Shown here: piece by piece, positions 1 through 7,024 of the stretch | How the letters are laid out: every line of letters starts with the position of its first letter | Numbering within the stretch: the first letter of the stretch is position 1 | From: CAYSLZ01 sp964547295 | GTDB taxonomy: Bacteria > Patescibacteriota > Microgenomatia > UBA12405 > JAHJSD01 | Assembly: GCA_964547295.1 (NCBI GenBank) | Contig: CAZJMH010000009.1 | Location: forward strand, 1 to 20,754 | Reading direction: 5' to 3' | DNA length: 20,754 nt | Notes under the pieces: model-generated | Database searches by the model: none | What the model was told of the DNA's origin: nothing | What the model saw: only the letters and a program-made list of their open reading frames with translations | Position numbers and translations under genes: made by a program

Positions 1-1404
1 CAAGCTTATCAAGCTTTGGCCGGGGGAAAGATAGGCGAACAAAGAGATTTAGAGTGGATTGGGATGCAATTATTGGTTCACATTAACCGACATGGCTTTA
101 AAACAAATGCCGAGGTAGTTAAAAGTATTGCCCCGGTTTTAAATGATTTATTGCCAACTTTTGATTTTCTTAAAAAAGATAATACTTATGTTTCTTCTGA
201 TTTTTGTAATCAATATTTAAAAACCTTAAATGCTTCTGATTCATCTGTTGATTTTGCCAATAATGCAACTTTTATTGCCGGAAATATGACTGAATCTACT
301 CCAGAAGTCTTAAACCTGGGTGAAACAAAATTAATTGATGAATTACTCGGATTATGGCCTGACGGCAAGCCAATTGAAACTATATTTGGAACTGGAGATG
401 AAACTGTTTTAAAAAAGAGCAGTTACTTGGGTTCAGACGAACCATATCAATATTCACTGGAACATAAAGAATTAGTTTTTGAAGACGAACCGCTAAAAGA
501 CATTTTAGAAAAAATTGGAATAAATGAGCCAGAATTAGCTGACAGTTATCCTCTTCCTGATGCAGAAAATATGTTAGTTTTTTATCTTGCTTCTCCGGCT
601 GAATTAAATGTTGTCAATTTAGGAACTGGACAAACACATACTCCCAGCTTGCCAGAACTGCAAATGGTATTCATGGAATACACTAATGATTCTCAAGAAT
701 ATCAAGTAAATTTAACTGGAACAGACAATGGTGAATATAAATTGTATGTTGGCCAGTATACAAAAGATAATTATTTTTGGCAGACTTATAGAGGGGAAAT
801 TAATAAAGACGAGACTGTAATCTACAACTTTGATCCTAGTTCAATAACACCTGATTCTCTTGTCAGTGAAGATGGTCATTTACATTTAATTCAGGCCCAA
901 TATTTGTTAAGAGATTTTGATTGTCCCCGGGCAAGTAGATTTATTAATAAATCTGCAGATATGATAAATAAAAAACGTTGGCGTTTGGCGATTAATTATA
1001 TAAAAAATACGACGAGACATGTTTCACAATGCAGAAAAAATTTAGGTGATGATCAATTCGAAATTTACAATCAAACTAGTGAAGCAATGAAACAACTAAA
1101 TTATTCCTGGCAGGATATTCTTTTCTATCAAAATTTGTCAAATAAAATTTTTTCCAGAATTCAACAAATGCAAGCGGAAAAGATGCTCTCGGCTGCTATT
1201 AAAAAACAAACTAAATTAAACGAACTAGGTTTTAAACCGATATCTTTTACTCTTTTGTCGATTAGGCAAGCTGAAGAAATCTTAAACTATTTATCTAATA
1301 ATGAGATGAAAAATGCTTATTTTTTAATTGAGCCAGAAAGTTATTTGGCTAAAATATTTGCTCAAGAAGGTTTAAAAAGTACACCAACCTTTAAGGTTGA
1401 TTAG
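1..1404 (+). CDS. LCAT/lipase-like alpha/beta-hydrolase, C-terminal part (5' end outside window)
   Basis: The reading frame is open from base 1, so the gene begins left of the window and the TTG at 16 is not a credible start. The first residues (QAYQALAGG) resemble the segment after the nucleophile region of lecithin:cholesterol-acyltransferase-like lipases, where an AYxAL-GG pattern is common. GTGDETV (Asp codon 397-399) and SLEHKELV (His codon 463-465) fit the catalytic Asp and His of that fold; the nucleophile Ser would lie off the left edge. Bases about 580-850 encode a beta-rich module (including LTGTDNGEYKLYVGQ) of the kind that follows the hydrolase in secreted bacterial lipases. The last 170 residues look helical and are unrecognised. 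Likely secreted or surface-exposed, but the signal peptide region is not visible. The family call is by motif resemblance only; the substrate is unknown. Confidence 0.6.
   Translation, partial: QAYQALAGGKIGEQRDLEWIGMQLLVHINRHGFKTNAEVVKSIAPVLNDLLPTFDFLKKDNTYVSSDFCNQYLKTLNASDSSVDFANNATFIAGNMTESTPEVLNLGETKLIDELLGLWPDGKPIETIFGTGDETVLKKSSYLGSDEPYQYSLEHKELVFEDEPLKDILEKIGINEPELADSYPLPDAENMLVFYLASPAELNVVNLGTGQTHTPSLPELQMVFMEYTNDSQEYQVNLTGTDNGEYKLYVGQYTKDNYFWQTYRGEINKDETVIYNFDPSSITPDSLVSEDGHLHLIQAQYLLRDFDCPRASRFINKSADMINKKRWRLAINYIKNTTRHVSQCRKNLGDDQFEIYNQTSEAMKQLNYSWQDILFYQNLSNKIFSRIQQMQAEKMLSAAIKKQTKLNELGFKPISFTLLSIRQAEEILNYLSNNEMKNAYFLIEPESYLAKIFAQEGLKSTPTFKVD
1385..1399. repeat. Short inverted repeat at the end of the lipase-like gene
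   Basis: CAACCTTTAAGGTTG can form a 6-bp stem with a 3-nt loop over the last codons before the stop. A TTTTT run follows at 1415-1419, about 15 nt after the stem, which is too far for a classical intrinsic terminator. The AACCTTnAAGGTT core recurs at 18851-18863. A weak terminator role for the plus-strand gene is possible. Confidence 0.3.
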
Positions 1405-1427
1405 GTATGCAGCCTTTTTGACTTGTG

Positions 1428-1502
1428 TGGGTCTAAGTGGACTCGAACCACTGACCTCGTCGATGTGAACGACGCGCTCTAAACCAACTGAGCTATAGAC
1501 CC
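1428..1502 (-). tRNA. tRNA-Val (anticodon CAC)
   Basis: Read on the minus strand, a full 75-nt cloverleaf folds. The 7-bp acceptor stem is GGGTCTA/TAGACCC. The D arm is GCTC/GAGC with loop AGTTGGTTTA. The 5-bp anticodon stem is CGTCG/CGACG with loop TTCACAT. The variable loop is AGGTC, and the T arm is AGTGG/CCACT with loop TTCGAGT. Position 33 is T and the anticodon is CAC, reading the valine codon GTG. The discriminator base is A. The next three bases are CAC, so CCA is not encoded and must be added after transcription. It is transcribed away from lepB, and its 3' end faces the lipase-like gene 23 nt away. Confidence 0.95.
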
Positions 1503-1513
1503 GAAATACCCTC

Positions 1514-1540
1514 TTGTCATATTATATCAAAGGGTATAAA
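1514..1540 (+). promoter_or_regulatory. Putative lepB promoter
   Basis: TTGTCA (1514-1519) and TATAAA (1535-1540) each match the sigma-70 consensus at 5 of 6 positions, but the spacer is only 15 nt. Transcription would begin about 4 nt before the lepB ATG at 1551, implying a nearly leaderless mRNA, which agrees with the lack of a clear Shine-Dalgarno sequence there. Confidence 0.4.
1521..1529 (-). promoter_or_regulatory. Putative extended -10 promoter of tRNA-Val
   Basis: On the minus strand TGATATAAT is a perfect -10 hexamer preceded by the extended -10 TGn. The predicted start is about 12 nt before the tRNA 5' end. No good -35 hexamer is present, as is usual for extended -10 promoters. It lies between the -35 and -10 elements of the proposed lepB promoter on the other strand. 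Confidence 0.5.
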
Positions 1541-1550
1541 CTTAACGAGT

Positions 1551-2123
1551 ATGGTTCAAAAAGTATTTAAATTTTTACTAGATTCTATTCAGGCCCTAGT
1601 TTTGGCCTTATCAGTTTTTGTTCTACTTTATTTGTTTGTTGCTCAACCAAACCAAGTAAATGGTTATTCAATGGAACCAAACTTTGATCACCAGGAGTTT
1701 ATTCTTACAGAAAAAATTTCTTATAAAAGACGCGGCCCACAGCGCGGTGAAATTGTAGTTTTTAAAGCTCCCCCAAGTGAACCATGTGCGGTTGAAGGCT
1801 GTGAATATATAAAAAGAGTAATTGGTTTGCCCGGCGATATTGTTCGATTGAACGATGGCCAAGTGACAATCAACGGTAATCAATTAACAGAGGCTTATCT
1901 GCCCGAAGATTCTACAACTCCTGGAGGCAGTTATTTAAGAGATGGTCGGCCCTTAATAGTTCCTCAGGAAGAATATTTATTAATGGGAGACAATCGGAGC
2001 CATTCTAGAGACAGCCGTGAATTTGGACCAATACCGAAAGAAGATATCATCGGCCGGGCCTTTATTCGCTATTGGCCGGTTTCAAGTTTTGGAATGATAG
2101 AACACGCAGAATATAATTTGTGA
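1551..2123 (+). CDS. lepB: Signal peptidase I
   Basis: A 190-residue type I signal peptidase, which removes signal peptides from exported proteins on the outer face of the cytoplasmic membrane. One N-terminal membrane segment (about residues 11-30) is followed by box B NGYSMEPNF with the nucleophile Ser40. The general base Lys88 lies in EYIKRVIGLPGD, and box E is GDNRSHSRDSREFGP (residues 146-160). Length is typical of single-span Gram-positive-style enzymes. A Cys pair (C79, C84) sits just before the catalytic Lys segment. The ATG at 1551 is well placed before the membrane helix. The gene converges on the parB-like gene, whose stop is 2 nt away. It could process the secreted proteins of this window, including the lipase-like protein. 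Confidence 0.95.
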   Translation: MVQKVFKFLLDSIQALVLALSVFVLLYLFVAQPNQVNGYSMEPNFDHQEFILTEKISYKRRGPQRGEIVVFKAPPSEPCAVEGCEYIKRVIGLPGDIVRLNDGQVTINGNQLTEAYLPEDSTTPGGSYLRDGRPLIVPQEEYLLMGDNRSHSRDSREFGPIPKEDIIGRAFIRYWPVSSFGMIEHAEYNL

Positions 2124-2125
2124 AT

Positions 2126-2599
2126 TTAATATTTTGGGAAAACATCTAAGCTTATTTTTTGGCTAGAGTTTTTAACCTCCATTTTCTTTATTTTTATATC
2201 AAGAATTTTTTGAAGAGATTTTTTTATTTTATCAGCTTGGTCTTGATTTATTTCGGTTTTATTTTTAAGTTCTTTTTTTTTATCTCTTACTAATTCTTCA
2301 GTTTCGCGAACTGTAGCATGAGATTTTAAAACCTCTTTATAAACAGAAATAATATTATTTAAATCATCAAGTGAAGCTAAAGCACGGGCGTGGCCTTCTG
2401 ATATAACACCGCCCAGCAATCCATCCTTAATAGCAACCGGTAAATCAAGAAGCCGGACAGAGTTAGCAATAAAAGAAGGGCTTTTTTTAATCTCTTGGGC
2501 CATTTCCTTGTAGCTTAGGTTTTGGTCTTCTTTAATGCGCTTAAATAATTTGCCGCGTTGAAGTGGATTAAGTTGTTGATAATTATTTAAATCATCCAT
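2126..2599 (-). CDS. Stand-alone ParB/Noc-type DNA-binding domain protein
   Basis: A 157-residue protein matching only the central helix-turn-helix part of ParB. It starts with LNPLQRGKLFKRI, continues through SYKEMAQEIKKSPSFIANSVRLLDLP (about residues 29-54; HTH), and then GGVISEGHARALASL and ATVRETEELV, all typical of the ParB/KorB domain. The N-terminal ParB domain that binds CTP (GERRxRA-type motif) is absent. A TAA lies in frame immediately upstream of the ATG, so no extension is possible. The C-terminal 50 residues are Lys/Glu-rich and may be a coiled-coil dimerisation segment. It starts 6 nt after rpmA and is the last gene of the division run. A role in chromosome segregation, nucleoid occlusion or local regulation is possible; none is shown by the sequence. 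Confidence 0.75.
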   Translation of the reverse strand: MDDLNNYQQLNPLQRGKLFKRIKEDQNLSYKEMAQEIKKSPSFIANSVRLLDLPVAIKDGLLGGVISEGHARALASLDDLNNIISVYKEVLKSHATVRETEELVRDKKKELKNKTEINQDQADKIKKSLQKILDIKIKKMEVKNSSQKISLDVFPKY

Positions 2600-2605
2600 T
2601 TATAC

Positions 2606-2857
2606 TTAATAGACGCAAACAAGTTTATTGCCGTGTTTTTTCTTAAATTTTACAATGCCTTTTCTTTGAGCATAAATAGTAAAGTCACGGCCAATTTTAG
2701 TTCCTGGTCCGGAATGAAATTTGCTTCCAAGCTGTCGAACAATTATATTTCCTGGCTCAACTGTTTGGCCGGCATAAAGTTTTATTCCTCGCCGCTTTCC
2801 TTTACGTTTTCGTTGGCTCTTCTGGCTTACTTTACCTTTTGCTTTAGTTTTTGCCAT
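2606..2857 (-). CDS. rpmA: 50S ribosomal protein L27
   Basis: An 83-residue L27, a small basic protein of the large ribosomal subunit whose N-terminal tail reaches the peptidyl transferase centre. The signature runs from RRGIKLYAGQTVEPGNIIVRQ (residues about 22-42) through GSKFHSGPGTKIGRD to the C-terminal strand. The tail is very Lys/Arg-rich, and no N-terminal extension needing proteolytic cleavage (as in Firmicutes) is present. It follows rplU by 3 nt, the usual rplU-rpmA pairing. The GTPase gene obg, which often follows, is replaced here by the parB-like gene. Confidence 0.95.
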   Translation of the reverse strand: MAKTKAKGKVSQKSQRKRKGKRRGIKLYAGQTVEPGNIIVRQLGSKFHSGPGTKIGRDFTIYAQRKGIVKFKKKHGNKLVCVY

Positions 2858-2860
2858 AAT

Positions 2861-3178
2861 TTATTTTAATTTAATATCTTTAATTTTAATTTTAGTAAGT
2901 TGAGGCCGAAATCCCATAACTTTTCGGTATTTATTTTTAGCCTTAAATTTTGCTACCCGGATTTTGTCGCCCTTGTAATGCTCAAGAATCTTCGCAATTA
3001 CTTCTGCTTTATTAATTGTTGGCTTTCCGATAATTACTTTCTTTCCGTTTTTTATTAACAGAACTTTATTGATTTTTATTTCTTTTTTTTCTTCTTCATC
3101 TAGCCGGTCAACAACTAATTCCTGGTCGGGCTTTATTTGATATTGATGGCCTTGAAAGTCAATTACTGCATAGTTCAT
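2861..3178 (-). CDS. rplU: 50S ribosomal protein L21
   Basis: A 105-residue L21, which binds 23S rRNA. MNYAVIDFQGHQYQIKPDQ matches the conserved L21 N-terminus (YAVIxxGGKQYxV), and the C-terminus RVAKFKAKNKYRKVMGFRP matches the RNA-binding KxKxxYRRxxGHRQ region. The start is the ATG at 3178. An open frame continues to 3217, but the extra 13 residues would overlap the end of the rodA-type gene and do not resemble L21. The gap from the rodA stop is 16 nt. No clear Shine-Dalgarno sequence precedes it. Confidence 0.95.
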   Translation of the reverse strand: MNYAVIDFQGHQYQIKPDQELVVDRLDEEEKKEIKINKVLLIKNGKKVIIGKPTINKAEVIAKILEHYKGDKIRVAKFKAKNKYRKVMGFRPQLTKIKIKDIKLK

Positions 3179-3194
3179 TTCGGTAGTAATTATA

Positions 3195-4196
3195 TCAATA
3201 AAACAGGCTAAGGGCAAAAAAAGTTGAGATTAGTGAGGAGCCACCGTAAGAGAGTAATGGCAGTGGCATTCCAACAACAGGAAAAAGTTGTAAATTCATT
3301 GCCAAGTTTATGCTAGTTTGTAAAATTAATAAAATAAAAATACCTAATCTAAAATTAAATTCAATAAAAGAGTTTGCTTGTTGAATTTTTTTTATCATCC
3401 AAAGGAAAAGATAGAAATAAAAAGATAATGTGAATAAAATACCCAAAAAGCCTAATTCTTCACCAATTGCTGCTAATATAAAATCAGTTTGTTTTTCTGG
3501 TAGAAAGGCTAATTGGGTTTGCCGTCCCAGTCCAAACCCCCTACCAAATAGCCCACCTGCCCCAATTGCTATTTTGGCCTGTATTTGATTATATGCTTTT
3601 CCTAATGGGTCAATTGACGGGTTAATAAAACCAGTTATTCTATCTATCTGGTATGGTTTAAGCAGTCTATTCCAGGAAAAAAAAATAAAAATAATACTTA
3701 GCCCTATTAATGGTGCCCACCATTTAGGGTTTGGCTTTCTAATTATCAGCATTAAAATTAGGGTTATAAAAAGCAGTCCTGCACTGCCTAAGTCTGGTTG
3801 AAGCAAGATTAAACCGCAAGGCAAGCTGATTAGAACAAGGTCAATTATAAATTCGGTTAAGTTCCCTATACCCTCTTCTGATAAATAAAAGCTGAACCAG
3901 CCAATTAAAACAGGTTTAATCAACTCTGAAGGCTGAAATCTAAAACCAACAATATTTATCCATCTGGTAGACCCACGGACTGTCTGGCCAAAAAATAATG
4001 GAAGAAGAAGAAGAATTATTGAACCAATATAAATTTGTTTATTCCACTTAAATATATTATCAATACCAATTTTTTTGATACCAAAAAAAACTCCTCCGCC
4101 GATGAACCAAAAAATTAGTTGCTTCCAAAATAAACTTGAATCAAGCCCCCAGATCATAAGTAGGTTAATTAGCATTAAGCCGACTACAGCAATCAT
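3195..4196 (-). CDS. rodA: RodA-type SEDS peptidoglycan glycosyltransferase
   Basis: A 333-residue polytopic membrane protein of the SEDS family, which polymerises lipid II into glycan strands together with a class B PBP. Visible motifs are GSTRWINIVGFRFQPSE (75-91), LLQPDLGSAG (131-140), the NPSIDPLGKAYNQIQ loop, LPEKQTDFILAAIGEELG with the likely catalytic Asp238, and the C-terminal GMPLPLLSYGGSS. It is somewhat short at the N-terminus, with about one helix less charged leader than usual. ATGA overlap: its ATG shares bases with the ftsZ stop. It is called RodA rather than FtsW because a better-placed FtsW lies between ftsI and murG, and because TDFILA is the RodA-like version of the motif. 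The functional split between the two SEDS proteins is inferred. Confidence 0.85.
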   Translation of the reverse strand: MIAVVGLMLINLLMIWGLDSSLFWKQLIFWFIGGGVFFGIKKIGIDNIFKWNKQIYIGSIILLLLPLFFGQTVRGSTRWINIVGFRFQPSELIKPVLIGWFSFYLSEEGIGNLTEFIIDLVLISLPCGLILLQPDLGSAGLLFITLILMLIIRKPNPKWWAPLIGLSIIFIFFSWNRLLKPYQIDRITGFINPSIDPLGKAYNQIQAKIAIGAGGLFGRGFGLGRQTQLAFLPEKQTDFILAAIGEELGFLGILFTLSFYFYLFLWMIKKIQQANSFIEFNFRLGIFILLILQTSINLAMNLQLFPVVGMPLPLLSYGGSSLISTFFALSLFY

Positions 4197-5356
4197 TTTT
4201 TCTGTTTTCTTAAAAAGGAAGGAATATCAAACTTATCGTTAATTTCTACACCTTCAGGCAGCTCTTCTTTAGAAAAAGCAAAATCTTCCTTTTCTTCTTT
4301 CTCTTTCTCTTCCTCTTCTTTTTCACTTTTTAAGCCTGTTTCTTTTTTTTCTTTAACTACTTCTCTTTTGTCACTCATTAATTGAGAGAGCGCTTGTCGT
4401 GATTGGTCAAATCCAGTGGCAATAACGGTGATTTTTATTCCATCTTGTTCTGGGTCTATATTAGCACCAAAAATAATATTTGCGTCACCGCCTACCAATT
4501 GGCTGATTTCATGGGCTGCTTTTTCTACTTCTGCCATTGTTAAGTCATTAGAGCCAGTGATATTGAACAAAATCCCCCGCGCCCCGTCTATGCTGACGTC
4601 TAAAAGCGGTGATGAAATAGCGCTGGCGATTGCTTCCCGAGATCGTTTTTCCCCACTGCCATAACCAACACCTAATAAAGCACTGCCGGCATTTTTCATA
4701 ATTGATTTAATATCGGCAAAGTCCAGGTTAATTAATCCCGGTGTGGTTATTAGTTCAGAAATTCCCTTCACTCCTTGTGACAAAACTGAATCAGCTAGTT
4801 TGAAAGATTCAACCAGTGTCATATTTTCACCAGCAACATCAATTAATTTTTGATTTGGAATAATAATCAAAGTGTCAACTTTGCTTTTAAGGTTTTCAAT
4901 TGCCTCTTCTGCTATAACCATTCGGCGCGTTCCCTCAAAAATAAACGGCTTGGTGACCACCCCGACAGTTAAAATATCTAATTCTTCTTTAGCAATTTGT
5001 CCAATTACCGGTGCAGCGCCGCTCGCAGTTCCTCCGCCCATGCCGCCGGCAACAAAAACCATATCAGATCCTTTTAACAAATCAGTTATTTCTTTAATAG
5101 ATTCTTCAGCTGCTTTTTGGCCGATTTTCGGGTTTCCACCTGCTCCTAGGCCCTTGGTTAATTTTTTTCCCAGCTGAATTTTAGTATCTGCCTTAGAAGA
5201 GATAAGTGCCTGGGCGTCAGTATTAGCGACAAGGAAATCTACCCCTTTAATTTCACTTGAATTAATCATGTGGTTAATAACATTTCCGCCGCCGCCGCCA
5301 ACACCAACAACTTTTATATTAGCTATTTGACTGGTTCTTGGAGCTACAAGCGCCAT
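4193..5356 (-). CDS. ftsZ: Cell division GTPase FtsZ
   Basis: A 387-residue tubulin homologue that forms the division ring. The N-terminal GTP-binding domain has VVGVGGGGGNVIN (16-28) and the T4 glycine loop GGMGGGTASGAAP (104-116). The T7 synergy loop is NLDFADIKSIMKNAG (210-224). The globular core ends near residue 318, followed by an acidic/basic Glu-Lys-rich linker (about 335-365) and the conserved C-terminal peptide FDIPSFLRKQ (376-385), which binds FtsA. The T4 loop departs from the usual GGGTGTG (here GGGTASG). The ATG at 5356 is 7 nt after the ftsA stop. Presence of both FtsA and the tail peptide argues for a normal Z-ring anchoring mode. Confidence 0.97.
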   Translation of the reverse strand: MALVAPRTSQIANIKVVGVGGGGGNVINHMINSSEIKGVDFLVANTDAQALISSKADTKIQLGKKLTKGLGAGGNPKIGQKAAEESIKEITDLLKGSDMVFVAGGMGGGTASGAAPVIGQIAKEELDILTVGVVTKPFIFEGTRRMVIAEEAIENLKSKVDTLIIIPNQKLIDVAGENMTLVESFKLADSVLSQGVKGISELITTPGLINLDFADIKSIMKNAGSALLGVGYGSGEKRSREAIASAISSPLLDVSIDGARGILFNITGSNDLTMAEVEKAAHEISQLVGGDANIIFGANIDPEQDGIKITVIATGFDQSRQALSQLMSDKREVVKEKKETGLKSEKEEEEKEKEEKEDFAFSKEELPEGVEINDKFDIPSFLRKQKK

Positions 5357-5363
5357 TAGTAGT

Positions 5364-6623
5364 TTATGGCAGTAAAGGCTTTAGGACTTCTCCCAGCCGT
5401 TGAACCGCACCTTTAATTGGTAACTTGCCCCGTAGTTTACCTAAATCAAACATCCGATGAGGTAAAACACTGCTAGCTCTTTGTTGATTTATTCCATAAA
5501 GAATTAATCCAACCGATGAAGCAAAGTCAGGAGTTAGCAATTCGTCAACAATTCCACCAACCTCTTTTGGGTTAGCAATTCGGACTGGTAGACCTAAAGT
5601 GTGTTGACAATTATATTTAATTCTTACTGTTTGAGCGCCGCCGCCAGTTAAAACTACTCCGGCTGGGGTTGCACCGCCGAAACCGCTCTCTTTTATTTCC
5701 TCCCGGATCATTTTGAAAATTTCTTCTAAACGTGGTGCAACAATGCCGTCAACCGCTGTTTTAACAGAAACTTTTTGGTTTGAATCACCAATACCCAATT
5801 CTTTCAGGCTGACCTCATCTCCTGCCTCAGTTTCAGGTGTCAGCTTTAATTTAAGTTCTTCTGATTCATCTAATGAAAGTCTTAGTCCTATTGCTAAATC
5901 GTTAGTCACATTTTTGGCTCCAACTGGAATAACACCTGAGTAGGCCGGTGCACCCTCATGATAAATCGTCATTGAAGTTACGCTTGCTCCCATATCAATT
6001 AAAATAACCCCCAATTCTTTTTCTGTAGGTGTCAAAACAGATTCTGCTGAAGCAAATCCGGAAAAAACATAATCTAAAACTTGGATTCCTGATTCATCCA
6101 AACATTTACTCAGGTTTCTTAGTGCAGGAGAAGAAGCAGTGACAATATGTGATTCAACTTCTAGTCGAACGCCAGCCATGCCGACCGGGTCAACAACTCC
6201 TGATTGTCCATCAACAGAAAAGTGCCGAGGAATAACGTGCAATATTTCCTGAGAAGCTGGTAAAGAAACTGCTTTTGCCCCCTCAATTACCCGCTCAACA
6301 TCCTCATTATTGATTTCACCTTTTGGGTCAGAAACAGCAACTACACCTTTTGAATTTAGGGATTTAATATGAGGCGCAGATAGACTGACAAAGGCCTCTG
6401 AGATAGAATAATTAGCCATTCTTTCAGCGGCTTCAACACTTTTAATCATTGATTGAGTTGCTTTATCAATATCAACTATTTGGCCTTTGCGCATTCCTTC
6501 TGCTGGAAAATTAGCTACCCCGATAATATTGAGTCTTTCTTCCTCCGGATAATGCTGGCCAACTAAAGTAACTATTTTACTGCTGCCGATATCTAAACCG
6601 ACAACTAAATTAGAACGAGACAT
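5364..6623 (-). CDS. ftsA: Cell division protein FtsA
   Basis: A 419-residue actin-like ATPase that tethers FtsZ to the membrane. Phosphate-1 motif VVGLDIGSSKIVTLVG is at 7-22. The SHS2 (1C) insertion spans about 85-165, with EILHVIPRHFSVDGQ. Phosphate-2 LGVILIDMGASVTSMTIY and then VGAKNVTNDLAIGLR precede the adenosine motif GVVLTGGGAQ. The C-terminus (KGAVQRLGEVLKPLLP) is a plausible amphipathic membrane-targeting helix, though less basic than in E. coli. The ATG at 6623 overlaps the end of the ftsQ-like gene by 14 nt, and a GGAG sequence lies about 9 nt upstream, one of the few recognisable ribosome sites in the cluster. Confidence 0.95.
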   Translation of the reverse strand: MSRSNLVVGLDIGSSKIVTLVGQHYPEEERLNIIGVANFPAEGMRKGQIVDIDKATQSMIKSVEAAERMANYSISEAFVSLSAPHIKSLNSKGVVAVSDPKGEINNEDVERVIEGAKAVSLPASQEILHVIPRHFSVDGQSGVVDPVGMAGVRLEVESHIVTASSPALRNLSKCLDESGIQVLDYVFSGFASAESVLTPTEKELGVILIDMGASVTSMTIYHEGAPAYSGVIPVGAKNVTNDLAIGLRLSLDESEELKLKLTPETEAGDEVSLKELGIGDSNQKVSVKTAVDGIVAPRLEEIFKMIREEIKESGFGGATPAGVVLTGGGAQTVRIKYNCQHTLGLPVRIANPKEVGGIVDELLTPDFASSVGLILYGINQQRASSVLPHRMFDLGKLRGKLPIKGAVQRLGEVLKPLLP

Positions 6624-7023
6624 ATGGTTTTTCTCCAGTTAAATCAATTAATTTGGGAGGAGTTCCCTCCCTTAACTTTTCTTTTATTGTAGACTCTTTT
6701 AAAATAAGTTGTAAAGAGGCAAGTTGAGTTTGAGGACTTTGTTCAGTTGAAAAAACAACTTTCATTGGAAATCCTTTTTCCTTAATAACAATTTCAATAC
6801 CATTAAGTTCTGGTCTGGTTTTTGGGCTGGATAAAATTTCTTTTTTATTTTCTTTCAAACTTATTGTTAGCTTGGACTTAATAATCTCAGTCTGTTGGAC
6901 CGGCTGCAGATTTTTTTTATTCCATAGACGGACCTCATTAATTATATATGGCAAAACCTTAAATTCAAAAAGCAAAATTAAACCGGATATGAGTATCGCG
7001 ACGGGCAGTTGTTTTAAGTTCAT
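6610..7023 (-). CDS. Reduced FtsQ/DivIB-like division protein (no POTRA domain)
   Basis: A 137-residue protein with one N-terminal membrane segment (about 7-26) and a short extracytoplasmic part. It sits exactly where ftsQ/divIB lies in division clusters, between murG and ftsA. The last strand, PKLIDLTGEKPYVSF, resembles the terminal IDLRFGxxVYVK strand of the FtsQ beta domain. The preceding GIEIVIKEKGFPMKVVF and SLQLILKE segments fit that domain's end. No POTRA domain is present. An in-frame TAG at 7048-7050 shows that no longer N-terminus is encoded upstream. If this assignment is right, it would bridge FtsL/FtsB-type partners outside the membrane. The assignment rests on gene order and weak motif similarity, so another small anchored protein is possible. 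Confidence 0.55.
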   Translation of the reverse strand: MNLKQLPVAILISGLILLFEFKVLPYIINEVRLWNKKNLQPVQQTEIIKSKLTISLKENKKEILSSPKTRPELNGIEIVIKEKGFPMKVVFSTEQSPQTQLASLQLILKESTIKEKLREGTPPKLIDLTGEKPYVSF

Positions 7024-7024
7024 C

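Noticed and set aside
3179..3217. 13-residue N-terminal extension of L21
   Set aside because: It starts inside the rodA-type gene and does not match L21. MNYAVIDFQGHQY from 3178 is the normal N-terminus.
4416..5177. Plus-strand open frames of 82 and 101 codons
   Set aside because: They lie antisense within ftsZ, have no recognisable protein features, and arise from the codon pattern of the real gene. The same holds for the other antisense frames inside ftsA, ftsW, glyQS and the sugar transferase.
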